This document shows positions 20,321-31,075 of a stretch of 64,000 bases of DNA, piece by piece. The stretch's first letter is position 1. Each line of letters starts with the position of its first letter. Source of the stretch: Cliona cf. orientalis. Its lineage: Eukaryota > Porifera > Demospongiae > Clionaida > Clionaidae. The DNA is taken from the NCBI GenBank assembly GCA_963930775.1, contig OZ005690.1, positions 6,494,225 through 6,558,224 on the forward strand. The letters are read 5' to 3'. The translations under genes were made by a program, and so were the position numbers. The notes beneath the pieces were generated by a model. That model searched no databases and had not been told where the DNA came from. It saw only the letters and a list, made by a program, of their open reading frames with translations.

Positions 20321-20992
20321 CTCAGTGTCATTAAGGCCCGGGTCAAGCTTTTTTCTCATTAAATATGCGTATTTAGAATAACTTGGCAATACTTCAATGA
20401 ATGGTCTTCAAACTCATTTTTCATAAAATAACCCTAGTTACAATTAATTTGAGCAGTTAATTAAGTCACGTGACCAATTAATTTTTTGCTGACAATGCAA
20501 AACGCAAATCTAATTAGACGGACGATTAATTAACGTTAATTAACCACAATATTAATTTTCATGGATCGTCTCTATATTTATTAAACATTTATTCCAGTGG
20601 ATTTTTGAAAAAGTTAAACATCAGGGAGAAATACGAGAAAATAAGCGTGCGAGTGGTGTGCTTTAAATGGAAATTCTAAAATCTCTCCCAATCAAAAATA
20701 TTTATCAAAAATCCACTGGGATAAACTTTTAGTATTTGTCGAGATGATTCATATAAATTAATATTGTGGTTAATTAACGTTAATTAATCGGCCGTTTAAT
20801 TAAATTTGCATTTTGCATTGTCAGCAAAAAACTAATTGGTCATGTGACTTAATTAACGGCTCAACTTAATTATAACTAATCATAGTTTATGTAAAATGAG
20901 TTTGAAGATCATTCACTGAAGTATTGCCAAGTTATTCTAAATACGCATAATAATGAGAAAAAAGCTTGACCCGGGCCTTAATAACACTGAGT
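20321..20992. mobile_element. Fold-back MITE with about 300-bp inverted repeats
   Basis: Ends read CTCAGTGTcATTAAGGCCCG and, at the other end, its reverse complement. Both arms share long AT-rich stretches such as TTAATTAACGTTAATTAA and the motif AAAAATCCACTGG. The two arms take up nearly the whole element and it has no coding frame. TTAA occurs at both inner ends, as in piggyBac or Kolobok targets, but the palindrome runs further out. It splits an Ig exon of the host gene. Confidence 0.85.
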
Positions 20993-21574
20993 CGGGGAAC
21001 ACTCCATTCAGTGATTGTGTCCAGAGGTAGCCAACATCGGCACCACTAGCACCAGTAACATTACAAAAACATACAGCAGTTGCAGTGATTCCAGCAGTAA
21101 CATCAGCAACCTCAATTGCTGCAAGAGAAACAAGGATGAGGAGTATAATGACACTAAAATTGTCATATTAAAAATTAGGAAAAAGAGAATACGTAATAGC
21201 TACAGTGGTTGTGCAGGTGAGCGTTATTTCTTAATTCAGAAGGGCTCCAGTGGGGACTTCCAGATTGATGCTAGGCCGTCGCACTGTATGTGAGTGTGTG
21301 TATGTGAAGAGAGATTGAACAAGTTGCATGTATAGGGAAAATGAAAATTATGTATGTACATGTATTATGTGTATTTACAGACAGTGAGAGAGACAGCATC
21401 GATTATGATAATATATATTTCCAGCCATGTTGGAGATGAAACAGGTAACCCACTGTGCCCATGCAGATGCCTATGCATATCGTGCGGACGATGTTGATAG
21501 ACAGACAGACAAACTGACAGCTTGCGCATGCGTGCGGGATGTTGTAAGCTATATAGAGAATCGATTTTCAAACA

Positions 21575-21700
21575 AATTGGTGGGCGCGGCTGAGCCGCGG
21601 AGGCTAGCCGCAGCCGATGGGCGGCCCTTTGGCAGCCAACGGCGGCATTTGGGCGGCCCACGGCGGCTTTGGCCGCCGCGGCAGTGTCCTTCTCGGCCAC
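21575..21700. repeat. GC-rich island of GGCGGCC/GCCGCGG units
   Basis: A stretch of about 120 bp made of GGCGGC, GCCGCC and GCGGCC words, far richer in GC than its surroundings. It lies inside an intron of the decayed Ig gene. Open frames across it are probably artefacts of composition. Confidence 0.5.
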
Positions 21701-22336
21701 CGTAGGAAAGGCATTTTCAATGCCCAAAGGCTGAGTCACAATAGAAGGAACAACCACCAGTATTTTGTGTACATGTGTATGTGAGGGAGGGAGAGACAGA
21801 GATTAATTTTTTTTTTTCCTATACCGTGGTAGCTAAATTCAAGCTATGAAATATGCATGGAGCTGGAGAATTGCCTACCATCTAGTATGGTTATGGTGGT
21901 GGCTGGAGGGCTGAGGATGACCGCAGGCTCCATGGTGGTCAGGCTGTCATTGAAAGGCATAGCATTTGCGTCAGCATTAAATATAGTGGTCAAATTCACA
22001 CATCCATTGGATATACGTAGTGTCAGAGAAAGTGAGATCCAGCGACAGTGGTACATAATCCATACTCACTAAAAATTAAAATTTCTGAAAACTCACAATA
22101 AATATCGGTAGAATAAATATGATTAATTGAATCAACATACTCTTGTTGCCCCCGGGCTAATTTCAACTACCGTACTCACGTAATGTTCCACCATTGCCTA
22201 GCACATCAACAGTAGAGAGAGACAATCACCGTTCTCCCAGCCACTAGTTCACTGCTGAAGAGACTCACACACACTTCAACATTAAATCCCTCATAGACAG
22301 AGTACATCTCTTGCTCAAAACCAATAATTGTCACCA

Positions 22337-23309
22337 CTGGAGGAGACATGTAATACTATAATAACCTGACGGTACTATAATTATGACATGTTACATTACT
22401 GGCTGTGACAGTGTAGTGAAACATGCATACTTTGACAGGCTATAATTATACCGGTAGGTTAACAATAAAACATACACATGCATTTGGGTGCACAGGTGGG
22501 TGATATGCATCCCCCTGGCGACGCCACTATACAGTAGACATGACTTTCAAAGTTGCGGGCACATAGGCGTAGGAATCACGGGGGCCATCATCTGGCCAGA
22601 CTCAGCCCATGCAAGATAGCTACAGATACTTCAGCAAAGACAACTGAGACAACACGCACATAAACAAGCAGCTAAAAAGTATAGCTATATTATTATTATG
22701 CTCCGCTTGACTTACTGCTTGTTCTACAGCCATGAAACCTATTGCCCCACTATTTTGATACTTGTGTGCAAAGCGCAAGAACTTTTTCCTTATTGTATCC
22801 AGAACCAGATTTTGTTGCACATTTTTGGCTATACAACTCTCATGATTAGATTGAGGGCAAGTAGAATTTCATCTAAGTTCAACAATCAAACCTTGCATCC
22901 AGGAGGTGCTGATGTTAAAACACAGCAAGATCAACAAGAAAGTGAATTTCATCTTCTTTCCAAGTTCTAGTACTCAATCTTCGTATAAGCAACATCCATC
23001 GCTGGAGCATGAAATAGCTTCGTACCCAGGCGCTCGAAAAAGGGGTGGGGGAAGAGCACCTGGTACATGGGCTATTGGCGCATGCACTACTAAATTCACA
23101 CGACCTTAACCGTCAATGACGTCCTATATTAGGCCTATATAGGGCCGGCTGGGTCTAGGTACTAGTAATCTTTGGGCAAATCATCCCATCCTAATATTAA
23201 TTTTTGGTGTACGTGTATGCATGCAGGCTCTTTGTTAGTCCAGTTTCGGAGCAAACCTGCGCATGCTCAAGCTCAGTGTTGGAAAGGGTCGTCAAGTCAT
23301 AAAACAGCT
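22337..23309. other. No gene seen
   Basis: About 1 kb of AT-rich spacer between the Calx-beta/Ig gene and the LINE remnant. Short frames on both strands have no recognisable features. Confidence 0.4.
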
Positions 23310-24140
23310 ATGCTGCAGAGTGTTTTATTTATTTATTTATTTTATTTATTTATAATAATTTCTGCTCAAAAAACAGAACAGTGGTTAACATGATTAGCTG
23401 GAGATAGCTAAAACTAGCATGTAACCTATGGAGGGAGTGCAAATAAGAATGAGTTAAAAATTAAAATGCTGACTGAGGCCTGACTTAAAAGAATTGAGGG
23501 AGAGAGAAATGACAGAAGTGATGAGGGAAGAGAGTTCCAGAGAGCAATAGTTTTTGGGAAGAAAGAATTATAAAACTGGTTAGTTCTAGCCTGGATGTTG
23601 ACTAACTGCAGGGGATTGGTGTGCCTGTTGACATAAACAATATCTCTTTGCTGGATGGGATTCTCAGGAAAGTCACACAAATTGTTTACAATTTTGAATA
23701 GATGTTCCAGCCTAGCATTAGATCATCTCAGAGTAAGGGGAGGTATCATCGACGGTGAATACAACTGACTATGGTCAAGAGACCAGTTTTTCAAGCACAT
23801 ACGCAGAGCGAATCGCTGGACTTTCTCCAGGGCCTCTATGTCCTTGGAGAGGTGTGGATCCCAGACAATTGCACAATATTCCAGATGTGGTCTGATAAAT
23901 GACTTATATAGTTGGAGGAGAGTGGCTGTGTTAGCATGCTTGTAAAAACGACGGTAAAGTAACCCAATAAGCTGTCTGGCTTTGGCACATAAGTGGGATA
24001 CATGAAGAGACCATGAAAGATCTTGAGTTAGTTCAACTCCCAAATATCTTACACTTGTCACACGCTGCAATGGTGTTCCAGACACATAGAGAATGGGTGG
24101 AGGAAGGCTGGAGGTTCTCTTCCTTGATACCAACATGTAG
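23310..24140 (-). mobile_element. 3' end of a non-LTR retrotransposon (LINE)
   Basis: Two minus-strand frames (24136-23723 and 23680-23426) make up the C-terminal part of a non-LTR reverse transcriptase. The first has SVRYLGVELTQDLSW and SFIRPHLEYCAIVWDP, the second NSFFPKTIALWNSLP; all are hallmarks of Jockey/CR1/L2-type ORF2 tails. The frames are separated by a frameshift or stop. The 3' end finishes in a short ATTT-rich tail at 23320-23355, typical of these elements. The 5' part (endonuclease and catalytic RT) is missing, so it is a dead 5'-truncated copy. Confidence 0.88.
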
Positions 24141-24830
24141 CAGCATTTCGCTGTAGTATTGCAACAATATTATTATTGCAGTGTTGCAATACTACACTGT
24201 GGCTATAGTATACAGAGCGCGCGGGGCATTGTACTCTAGTTTAATACTAGTAAGTGTTAATTGGCTTATCAAAAATTATTGGAGGCCAGGCATTTCTAGC
24301 TTTTACAATGTCATGCAGAGAGCTGTTCTTCCAATTGAGTGTTATTGATCATGTAGATGATATACACAATCATGTACATGGAAACACTCCATGTAATAGC
24401 CTCATAAAACTTTCTCTTAATAATATGAGGAAAGAAACTAATAATATAAATCTGATTGAAGAAATAGTGGATTTCTTCCTAAGCATCTTGATTGAGCATA
24501 ATGAGGGATTGCAAAAATAACTGATTACAATGTTATGTCAGTCTTCCTTGGTTTTCTTGGTGAGATTCTTGACCTTCATTTTTCCCGAGACTTGTATGAG
24601 AGAGCTCTCTCCATCGTCTGATTCCTCCTCGTCAGATTCTGACTCTTCATCATCAGAACGGTTCCATGTAAGTGGTCGATTAATCTGAGGATCATTCTTA
24701 TACTTGTACAGAGAGAATTTTACTTCACACTCTAAGCTCCCACAAGTGACAGGCACACGATGACAATGTGGTAGACTGACATCTCTGCAAACAAAAAAAA
24801 ACTGAAAATAAACTTATAGTAATAATTATA

Positions 24831-24999
24831 CTGTAGTGTCCCAAGCAAGCACCTGTTCCTGGGTAAGCACCCATGCACCGCATTCAAAGGGCTGCTGTAG
24901 CAGCTTCTATAATAATATAATAATAATATTATTATGGAATTTTGATCCTGGATAAGCACCCATGCATGAGTTATGCTGCCCTTACCCGGGACACTACGG
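24831..24999. mobile_element. MITE, CTGTAGTGTCCC ends
   Basis: Imperfect terminal inverted repeats CTGTAGTGTCCC / GGGACACTACGG sit next to TA dinucleotides. It lies in the intron of the acidic-tail gene. The B2 copy is at 50644-50822, so insertion predates the block duplication. Confidence 0.75.
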
Positions 25000-25123
25000 T
25001 AGGTAGTATACACAGGGATTTAATTCATGCAATCAAGGTACATATACATTTTGTATAACCACTGATCAAGTGTATGTGTCATAACATCAGTAGTGCATGT
25101 GTCTGGTTTGCACTACAGTAGTC

Positions 25124-25222
25124 TCGTACGTCCCCAGACTCCACCCTCAAGGAGGGAAAGGGTCTGGTGACTTTGGATCATTTTCTTGGTTTGGCCAGTT
25201 CTGGGTATGTGCGTCAACACGT
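25124..25222. mobile_element. One-ended TIR element remnant, TAGTCTCG end
   Basis: Begins TAGTCTCGTACGTCCCCAG and carries GGAGGGAAAGGGTCTGGTGA, like the ends of the elements at 42873 and 46637. The same piece is at 50936-51032 in B2. In B1 its inner edge joins directly to exon sequence, marking a deletion of about 1.7 kb relative to B2. Confidence 0.6.
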
Positions 25223-25768
25223 GTTCCAAACTCCCTAGAATCTCTTGCTTCCCAGTCATCCTCTTGACTAGTCTTCTTGATTTTCACTGGATATTCCTTA
25301 AATCTGTAAGTTTAATATTAATATCACACTAAATTATGCTACACCAATATTATTATTATGCCCAAACACTTGTAAGAATTATAATTATCATCAGAGACAG
25401 CAGTTTGGTACATTTTCTGATTCATCTGTGGTTAACATAATAACATGAAGGGCATATGAGCCACCAAAGTGCTGACCACATGCATACATGATGTTTATCA
25501 TCTACACATCATCATTAATTTTGTGACATACATAAAATCAGTTCTGCGAGTGAATTTTTATTTCGATGGCAGTTACCAGGGTCCAGGGTTTCATGCAATG
25601 GAGGCGGTGGGAGGAAGCTTCCACCCACCCCCCCCAAAAGAAAAGAGAGAAAGAAGAAAAGAGGGAAAGGAGAGAGAGTGAGGTGGTGAGGAAAGGGGAA
25701 CATATATATTAGAATATAGTTATAACAAATACTGTGATCTGATTGGACACTCAGAGGTCTCTATTTCT

Positions 25769-25823
25769 CATAGAGACCTACAAGTTTTCATAGAGACCTA
25801 CAAGTTTCATAGAGACCTACAAG
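25769..25823. repeat. Tandem repeat, three units of about 19 bp
   Basis: Three near-identical units of CATAGAGACCTACAAGTTT, with one or two bases of length variation between them. Confidence 0.85.
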
Positions 25824-25913
25824 TATAGCCAAGGGCAAGGAAAGATGCACATTGCAACAGTAGCCTAGTCCTCAGGTCAACTACCACGGTTACAGTTGCT
25901 ATATTCTAAACCA

Positions 25914-26054
25914 GTTAGAGACCTCGTCCAATGGTCTCTACGCTTTTAAGAGACCCTCAGGCCCTTAGTAGCACCCTCGCTTCGCTCGGGATGCTACAGC
26001 CTCGGGCCTTCGGGTCTCTTAAAATGCGTAGAGACCTTGGACTTGGTCTCTAAC
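25914..26054. mobile_element. Palindromic fold-back element
   Basis: Nearly the whole 141 bp pairs with itself: GTTAGAGACC...GTCTCTACGC...TTAAGAGACC on the left against the mirror set on the right, with a short loop near TCGCTTCGCTCGGG. Confidence 0.8.
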
Positions 26055-26196
26055 TATTATTTATTTGTGTTGTGGTGCAAGTGATCAATATAGTCCCCTA
26101 GTTCGTGACTTAATTATTTAAGAGCACAATAGATAAAATTGTGCATTTAATACCTCAGTGACATCCGAAAACGCACATATTAATTCATATCAAATT

Positions 26197-26217
26197 GGGG
26201 GGGGGGGGGGGGGGGGG
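26197..26217 (+). repeat. Poly-G run of 21
   Basis: Twenty-one consecutive G residues. Such a run is prone to length error in sequencing and may form a G-quadruplex. Confidence 0.9.
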
Positions 26218-26689
26218 CACAGTGCGTGAAAGTACCATGCCCACTTCTCCCCCAAAACTTTTACGCTCCTTCGGTGGTTCATACTTATGCTCCTGGTTAG
26301 AAAATATGCTTTTGGACAATTCCACTATGATCTTTCTCATCCCTTCATATAGCATTGAGTGCCAATACCATAGGCTAGGCTTCTGTTATTAGAAATTCAA
26401 GATAGCCATAGCTACTTCGTGCTCTGTCTAGACTCATGGCAAATTCTATGCCTCTATTGTAATTATTACATGTCAATTCAATGTTTGTCTAATTTATCTG
26501 CTATTGTACATTCAAACATATATCCATATCTGATTCAGTGAAACTAAGCCTACAGACTATGATATGCACTAGCTACAGGTTCAGTCAGTGTTCTCAGGGA
26601 AGTACTGCACTATCAGAATTCAGTGGTGGGAATGTCCTTCTGATCTGGTGGAAGACTATAATATTATTATAGTACAGAGCCTCAGTTGA

Positions 26690-27200
26690 ATATCACCTGT
26701 TGTTGGTTTGGGCAAGGTCTTAGTAAACCATGGAGGGTTATTGAGCTGACAGCATGTGCTGGTGGGTGTACAATTGTGACCATCCCAGAGGACATCATTG
26801 GGGTAGAGTATATAATCAATACTGATAATTCCAGGCAGAATGTAAGCCACTCTCACAGAAATAATTATTTCCAACATATGCAGGGACACTAGTGTATATT
26901 TCAAACGGGCACTGAAAATTACAAAGTTTAGGATCTTTATCTTCTCTTAGACTAGCAGCAAAATTAATGTCAGACATCTTCCAGCACCTCTAAAAGTCAA
27001 ATTTACACCAGCAACATAGGAGCTATCAATTCCATAAGAAGCATAAATTCCTCCAAATTGTTACCCCCTTATCCCCCTACACACGCAGCTGTTTGATATA
27101 GCTAAACCTCCACCATTGAATGAGGTTGAAGAGCATCCATACTCACTGGTATCAGATCGTCCACGTGTCCTCTTGGAATATGTCACAACTGCCAAATAAA
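26690..27200 (-). pseudogene. Extracellular NNPPWF-domain gene fragment, B1
   Basis: Reading minus, successive frames give YSKRTRGRSDTSEYGCSS, FGGIYASYGIDSSYVAGV, NNYFCESGLHS, YPNDVLWDGHNC and CCQLNNPPWFTKTLPKPTT. From memory of the family, this is the order of motifs in a Cys-rich extracellular domain common in sponge and cnidarian proteins; I know no settled name for it. The frame shifts several times and at least one stop occurs, so this is a pseudogene. A further exon piece is at 27895-27985. Confidence 0.6.
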
Positions 27201-27459
27201 AATCCATTTGTATGTATGTTATAACACTTAGTACGTGATCAGCTGTGAGAGAGGGACCATTTAGGACTTGATTTTGTACTACCGTGTTTATGCTAATAGA
27301 ACGCAAGCTAAAAAAATAATTACTATCTTAAATTTCGTGCAATTTTCTGGTAAAGGTCGTCACACACTCCATTAAGATACACTATGAAAAATCCTAGAAC
27401 ACACATTTTCTTGCACTAATTAGATCATGCGTTTTATTAGCATAAACACGGTATTTATG

Positions 27460-27597
27460 TATAGCTTGCTGGGATCAAGTGGCAAGAACGGCACCGCGAA
27501 AATTTTCAACCATAGAAGATACCAGTGACCAAAAACCCTATCACAATAGCACGCGAAAATTTGGGTGCCGTTTATGCCACTTGACCCGCTTGCTGTA
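27460..27597. mobile_element. MITE, TAYAGCWTGC ends
   Basis: About 34-bp imperfect inverted repeats containing TCAAGTGGCA...ACGGCACC, flanked by TA. Unique to B1 at this position as far as I can see. Confidence 0.75.
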
Positions 27598-27894
27598 TTG
27601 AGCAATGTTATGGTACAATTGAGTAATCCACTCTGCTTGTACGTATACATGCAATGATACATCTATGCTCATCACTACATTTGTAGAAAAGACATTGGAC
27701 ATTGGGCTGACAGACGGATGGACAGACTAACGATTGCAGTAACCCTCCACCTACGCTTTGCGGTGAGGGTTAATAAATTAATGGTCCCTTTCTCATAGTT
27801 GGTCACATAGTACATGTACCAAACTGGCTGACATAGCTCACTTAAAAACACACACAAACACACAATAATACTGTCTTATATGTACATCACTGTG

Positions 27895-27985
27895 CATAGC
27901 GATGAGTTCAACAGGAGTAACGTCATCTGGTCCACCATTAGTGGAAATCCTCATTTCAATGTCATCAGTTGTTGCATTGGGCAAA
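27895..27985 (-). pseudogene. C-terminal exon piece of the NNPPWF domain
   Basis: Minus strand reads LPNATTDDIEMRISTN and then DDVTPVELIAM. This is the continuation expected after the NNPPWF motif in this domain family. It is separated from the main fragment by 0.7 kb and duplicates its end, so it may come from a second repeat of the domain. Confidence 0.55.
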
Positions 27986-28393
27986 TTATTTGTAAGTGTA
28001 AGCACCGACCATGCCAAGTATATTTAATTTTCAAATCCTTTTGATCATAATGTGATTAGCTATGAAAGAGGGACCATTAAATTTTGGGACTTTTCTTTGT
28101 AATATGTAGCTTATAGTACGTATGGAGTATTGTACTGTACATGTAATCTACTCTATGTTAGTGTTTCTGTCAAATACGTACCAAGTGGACTCATTTTCAA
28201 ATGTTTTAAGCTCCATCTTCACTTGTATGATCATGAAGTAATGTATAGCAAACAAAACTTTTGTACTAATAGCATTAAATATTAGTTCTGCATATAAATG
28301 GTAAGGGTTGTCTAGTAGGTCACATAATAAACATTGCTGTAATTCATGATTACTTCGTCGAAAATTGTTTACTTGTACTAATAATAATATTTT

Positions 28394-28745
28394 ATTTACC
28401 CTATATAAAAGGAATAAGCCAAAATTCGAATGATGCAGTTCAAGGATACAAAGAAAGTCAATTTTCTAATGTTCACTGTTCTCTTCATTGGTGGTAGAAA
28501 GGTCAGTTGAGACTAGAGAGTATTATTTCATTCCTGCTTATGTTTTATACTTTGGACACACTCTTATAGCATTTCTATGTCCCATAACCCTCTTTATTCC
28601 TAAAATTTGGCCACCATTAGCCGCAAAGATTTCAAAGAGTTATAGAGTGACTCTTAGTAACCAGTTGCAAGATCCACTTCTAAGTATCCACTCGGCAACA
28701 GCGATTATTCAGTATCAAATAACCCAATCCAATGATGATCATTGA
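28394..28745 (+). pseudogene. GABA-B-like receptor 3' fragment, copy 3
   Basis: Starts inside the loop after helix 3. It loses the sequence equivalent to about 10537-10790, a deletion whose two edges both carry AAAATTC in the intact gene. A second shorter deletion or replacement occurs just after CATTGGTGGTAG. The rest encodes helices 6-7 and the tail, ending QSNDDH like copy 2. It has no promoter or ectodomain and is dead. Confidence 0.9.
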
Positions 28746-29167
28746 AACATTCAACTTTATACTGTCTAGCTGAAACTCTACTTGTTTCTTTATTCACTTT
28801 TTGCACTAATCGTATAGTTACTATTTTGTCCTATACTTGTACATTTGAGTACGAAGTAATCCCTGATTTGTAGCTATGGTTTGCTAGTTATCATTTCTTC
28901 CAGCACATTCAGTTAATTTGTGGTATATTGCCACGGTTTCGTTGAGGGCGGGGGGCATGCGATTGGAAGCTGCTCCTGACATTAATTTTAGAAGCTATTC
29001 CCATTATCATTCTCTGATATTTTGCCCATTAATATTTTTTAAGGCTCTGCACTGGAGGGAGTACTTGCTGACCGTCCCCCTCCCACACCCACCCCTTGTT
29101 GTGTTTACTTGATTGAGCATTCATACTATATATCATCCCTTGATATCATCCATCTTTCTAGGTATAA

Positions 29168-29462
29168 CTACACTTGTACTACAGTGCGTGGGTGCATCAA
29201 AGGCACCGCCTAGAGTTTATCTAGCATAGACCACCAAGGTGTAGTCTAACTGCCAATTAGGGCAGTTATACTATGCTTAGTCAGCAATAGATGGTAGTTA
29301 AACTACAGCTGTAGTACAAGCCAGACAAACTACACACTACTGAGGTTATCACACATACACTCGGTGGTTATGTAAATAGACACCTCGGCTCCGCCTCGGT
29401 GTCTATTTGCACAACCACCTCGTGTATGTGTGATAACCTCAGTAGTGTGTAGTTTATCTATA
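29168..29462. mobile_element. Insertion specific to A2 with palindromic core
   Basis: Absent from the A1 equivalent (near 11508, where AGGTATA continues directly). Parts match, inverted, pieces at about 51280-51305, 52010-52045 and 52572-52620, so it is a repeat family. Its right part is a near-perfect palindrome (29328-29455). Confidence 0.7.
29328..29455. repeat. Near-perfect 128-bp palindrome
   Basis: AAACTACACACTACTGAGG on the left mirrors CCTCAGTAGTGTGTAGTTT on the right. The arms continue to a tiny loop at CGGCTCCGCCTCGG. Only a few mismatches are seen. Confidence 0.88.
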
Positions 29463-30289
29463 ACATACGCAGGAGTTCATCAGCATAGAGCCCGGCAGGG
29501 TGTGCTTCCCCCAAGAGGTCTATTTCTTGTTGAGGCGGCCTACTAATCCTAGATAAACCCTGCATGTGCATACTATCGTATTATTCTCAACAATTAGGAC
29601 TCACTGTAGTGATTTATATGCCTGAATCTCTGAAAGTGTACTGCTGGGATGAATACATTCACAAAATTAGTGTATATTCAAGTACCAAAGCAGCTATTAC
29701 TGTTATAGTAGTTTCCATGTTCCTTCAGCAATCATTGCTTCCCCCCTTACAAAATGAAATTCTGAATGAGCCTGGTTGCATCATTCTCATGGCTATTGAT
29801 TCCATTCTATATATATATGCATTTACCTAAGAGTATAATATTATAATATTGATATTCTGCCACTACCAATAGGTATTCTCAAGAATATAATAATATGCAT
29901 ATAGAGGCTGGTCAATGCTCATTCAAAGAAAGGAGGATTGTCCATCCTTCAATACGGTATTCTATACTTAGCTACTCTTAATATCCAGTTTCACATTAAA
30001 TTTTTTATCTAGTGCTATCGTACCTGGATACTCAAAACAAGTAGCATTGAGTATGTGTTAGAGCATTTTATTAGGGATCTACTTATGATGAGTATGTAAA
30101 CTGACACCCCTTAAATATTACAGTAACCCTAAACCACAACTGACCTTTCTGATCATGTGACTAAGCTAAAATTAGAATCACATGATTTTAATCTCGAGCT
30201 TTCACCTTAATTTAACTGTGGTCTATTCAGAGATCATAGTCTGTAAGCTACCAGTTAGTAACCCTTGGCTGTTGCTACACTATCATGAT

Positions 30290-30765
30290 GGAAACTCCAG
30301 GAGCAAGTGGATCTGGTGTTGTCGAGGAAGTTGTGTCAAAAGTTCAATCCCTATTTGGCTCAGACAATAAGTTCCTTTGAAGGATTGCCTATGTTGAATC
30401 TAAGGATGGAACTGACAAGAATACCTATGGCAGTGGCTATGATGGAGGCATATGATATGGCAGGTGGATCGGGTAGGATTCGAGTCTACCCAAGATACAA
30501 AAAGTCACCCAAGTCTTGAAGCAAAGCATAAAAAAATTAAGCAAAGCCTTGATATTGATTGGGAGAAGGTGCATGAAGTGGAATGATTTAAGGAAGCCTC
30601 TCTATTCTGGGTTAGCTGCGCGGCTTTTTCTTTTGAAGATACCAGCTCCGATTCCATCAACTTTGAAGGATCAAGCAGATAATACTGGAAAGGTTATTAC
30701 AATACCGAATCAGGTGCTGGAACTGCACAGAAATTTATTGATGATGTAAATAAATTGGAAGGTTA
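30290..30765 (+). pseudogene. Lysozyme-like gene, broken copy in A2
   Basis: Matches 12291-12761. A TGA replaces the CGA of the LRRIAY motif, and there are insertions at GGCATATGATATGG (5 bp), before GAAGTGG (about 4 bp) and near GATAATACTGG. The GGCATATGG codons for the GGIWQ motif are disrupted. No functional protein is expected. Confidence 0.9.
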
Positions 30766-31075
30766 ATTATAACTCCAAGGATTGACTTAGCTCTTTAGCT
30801 AAAATATTTTGCTATCTTACAAAGCATTGTATATGTTTCAGTGGTTTATCCATTTATAAGAAAGATTACACCCTTAAAGCTATCATTATCAGAGAATGCA
30901 TGCATGCATATTATCAGTGTCAATGTTAACTAATTAAAGATGACAGAACAGCATATAGAAATCACTGCAGCTACTTGTTTTTTCCTTTACTACGAAAATT
31001 AAAACATATAATTTTTGAGTGCCTCATTTGGCAAGTCAACTGGAAAGTTTATGATTGGACCTAAACTAGTATGAT

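Larger units (their letters stand above)
18924..22336 (-). pseudogene. Calx-beta / Ig / FN3 domain gene, decayed
   Basis: Minus-strand exons can be traced with splice signals. 22180-22336 is the first half of a Calx-beta domain (GFEQEMYSVYEG...VSLFSSELVAGRT). 21879-22068 is its second half, ending VILSPPATTITILDG. About 20151-20320, continuing past an insertion at about 20993-21060, is an Ig-type domain ending YTCTVSIDNK. About 19700-20000 is an Ig domain (WFFTTFG, VYGCQV). 19260-19622 is another Ig domain (ILTCVV...IFECRSSNANGPE). 18924-19190 is an FN3-like domain (YTLPQVLIDRDHEVVIRA) ending in TGA. Such proteins are normally extracellular. Frameshifts occur in both Calx-beta exons and in the FN3 exon. 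A TAA lies in the broken Ig exon and a TGA just upstream of the next one, and a fold-back element splits the former. The true start is not visible. Confidence 0.7.
24538..25303 (-). pseudogene. Acidic-tail protein gene, copy B1 (first exon truncated)
   Basis: The last exon (24538-24784) follows a clean acceptor (TTTGTTTGCAG). It encodes DVSLPHCHRVPVTCGSLECE, then a Ser/Asp/Glu-rich stretch and a lysine-rich end. The upstream exon survives only as about 25223-25303 (acceptor side, FKEYPVKIKKTSQEDDW). Its donor half has been replaced by TIR-element sequence at 25124-25222, so the gene cannot be spliced correctly. The complete pair is in block B2 (50350-52915). VPVTCGS weakly recalls the opening of SAND DNA-binding domains, but too little is present to assign it. 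Confidence 0.65.
25577..26262. mobile_element. MITE insertion unique to B1, with nested fold-back
   Basis: Absent from the matching place in B2 (about 53250). Its left end (CAGGGTTTCATGCAATGG, then GGAAGCTTCC) and right end (GTGCGTGAAAGTACCATGCC) resemble the ends of the MITE at 53830-54122, so they belong to one family. A second element (25914-26054), a tandem repeat and a poly-G run lie inside. Confidence 0.6.
24250..28393 (+). repeat. Segmental duplication block B1
   Basis: Recurs in the same order and orientation at about 49150-55935. Shared landmarks are the acidic-tail exon, the CTGTAGTGTCCC MITE, the NNPPWF domain exons and the CATAATAAACATTGCTGTAA segment at the right edge. Block A2 starts immediately after it. 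Confidence 0.85.

Noticed and set aside
21427..21757. Ala/Arg-rich frames across the GC-rich island
   Set aside because: Both strands are open because of GGC/GCC repeats; the composition explains them.
25769..25823. Possible CRISPR-like repeat array
   Set aside because: Three abutting tandem units without spacers, in an animal genome.
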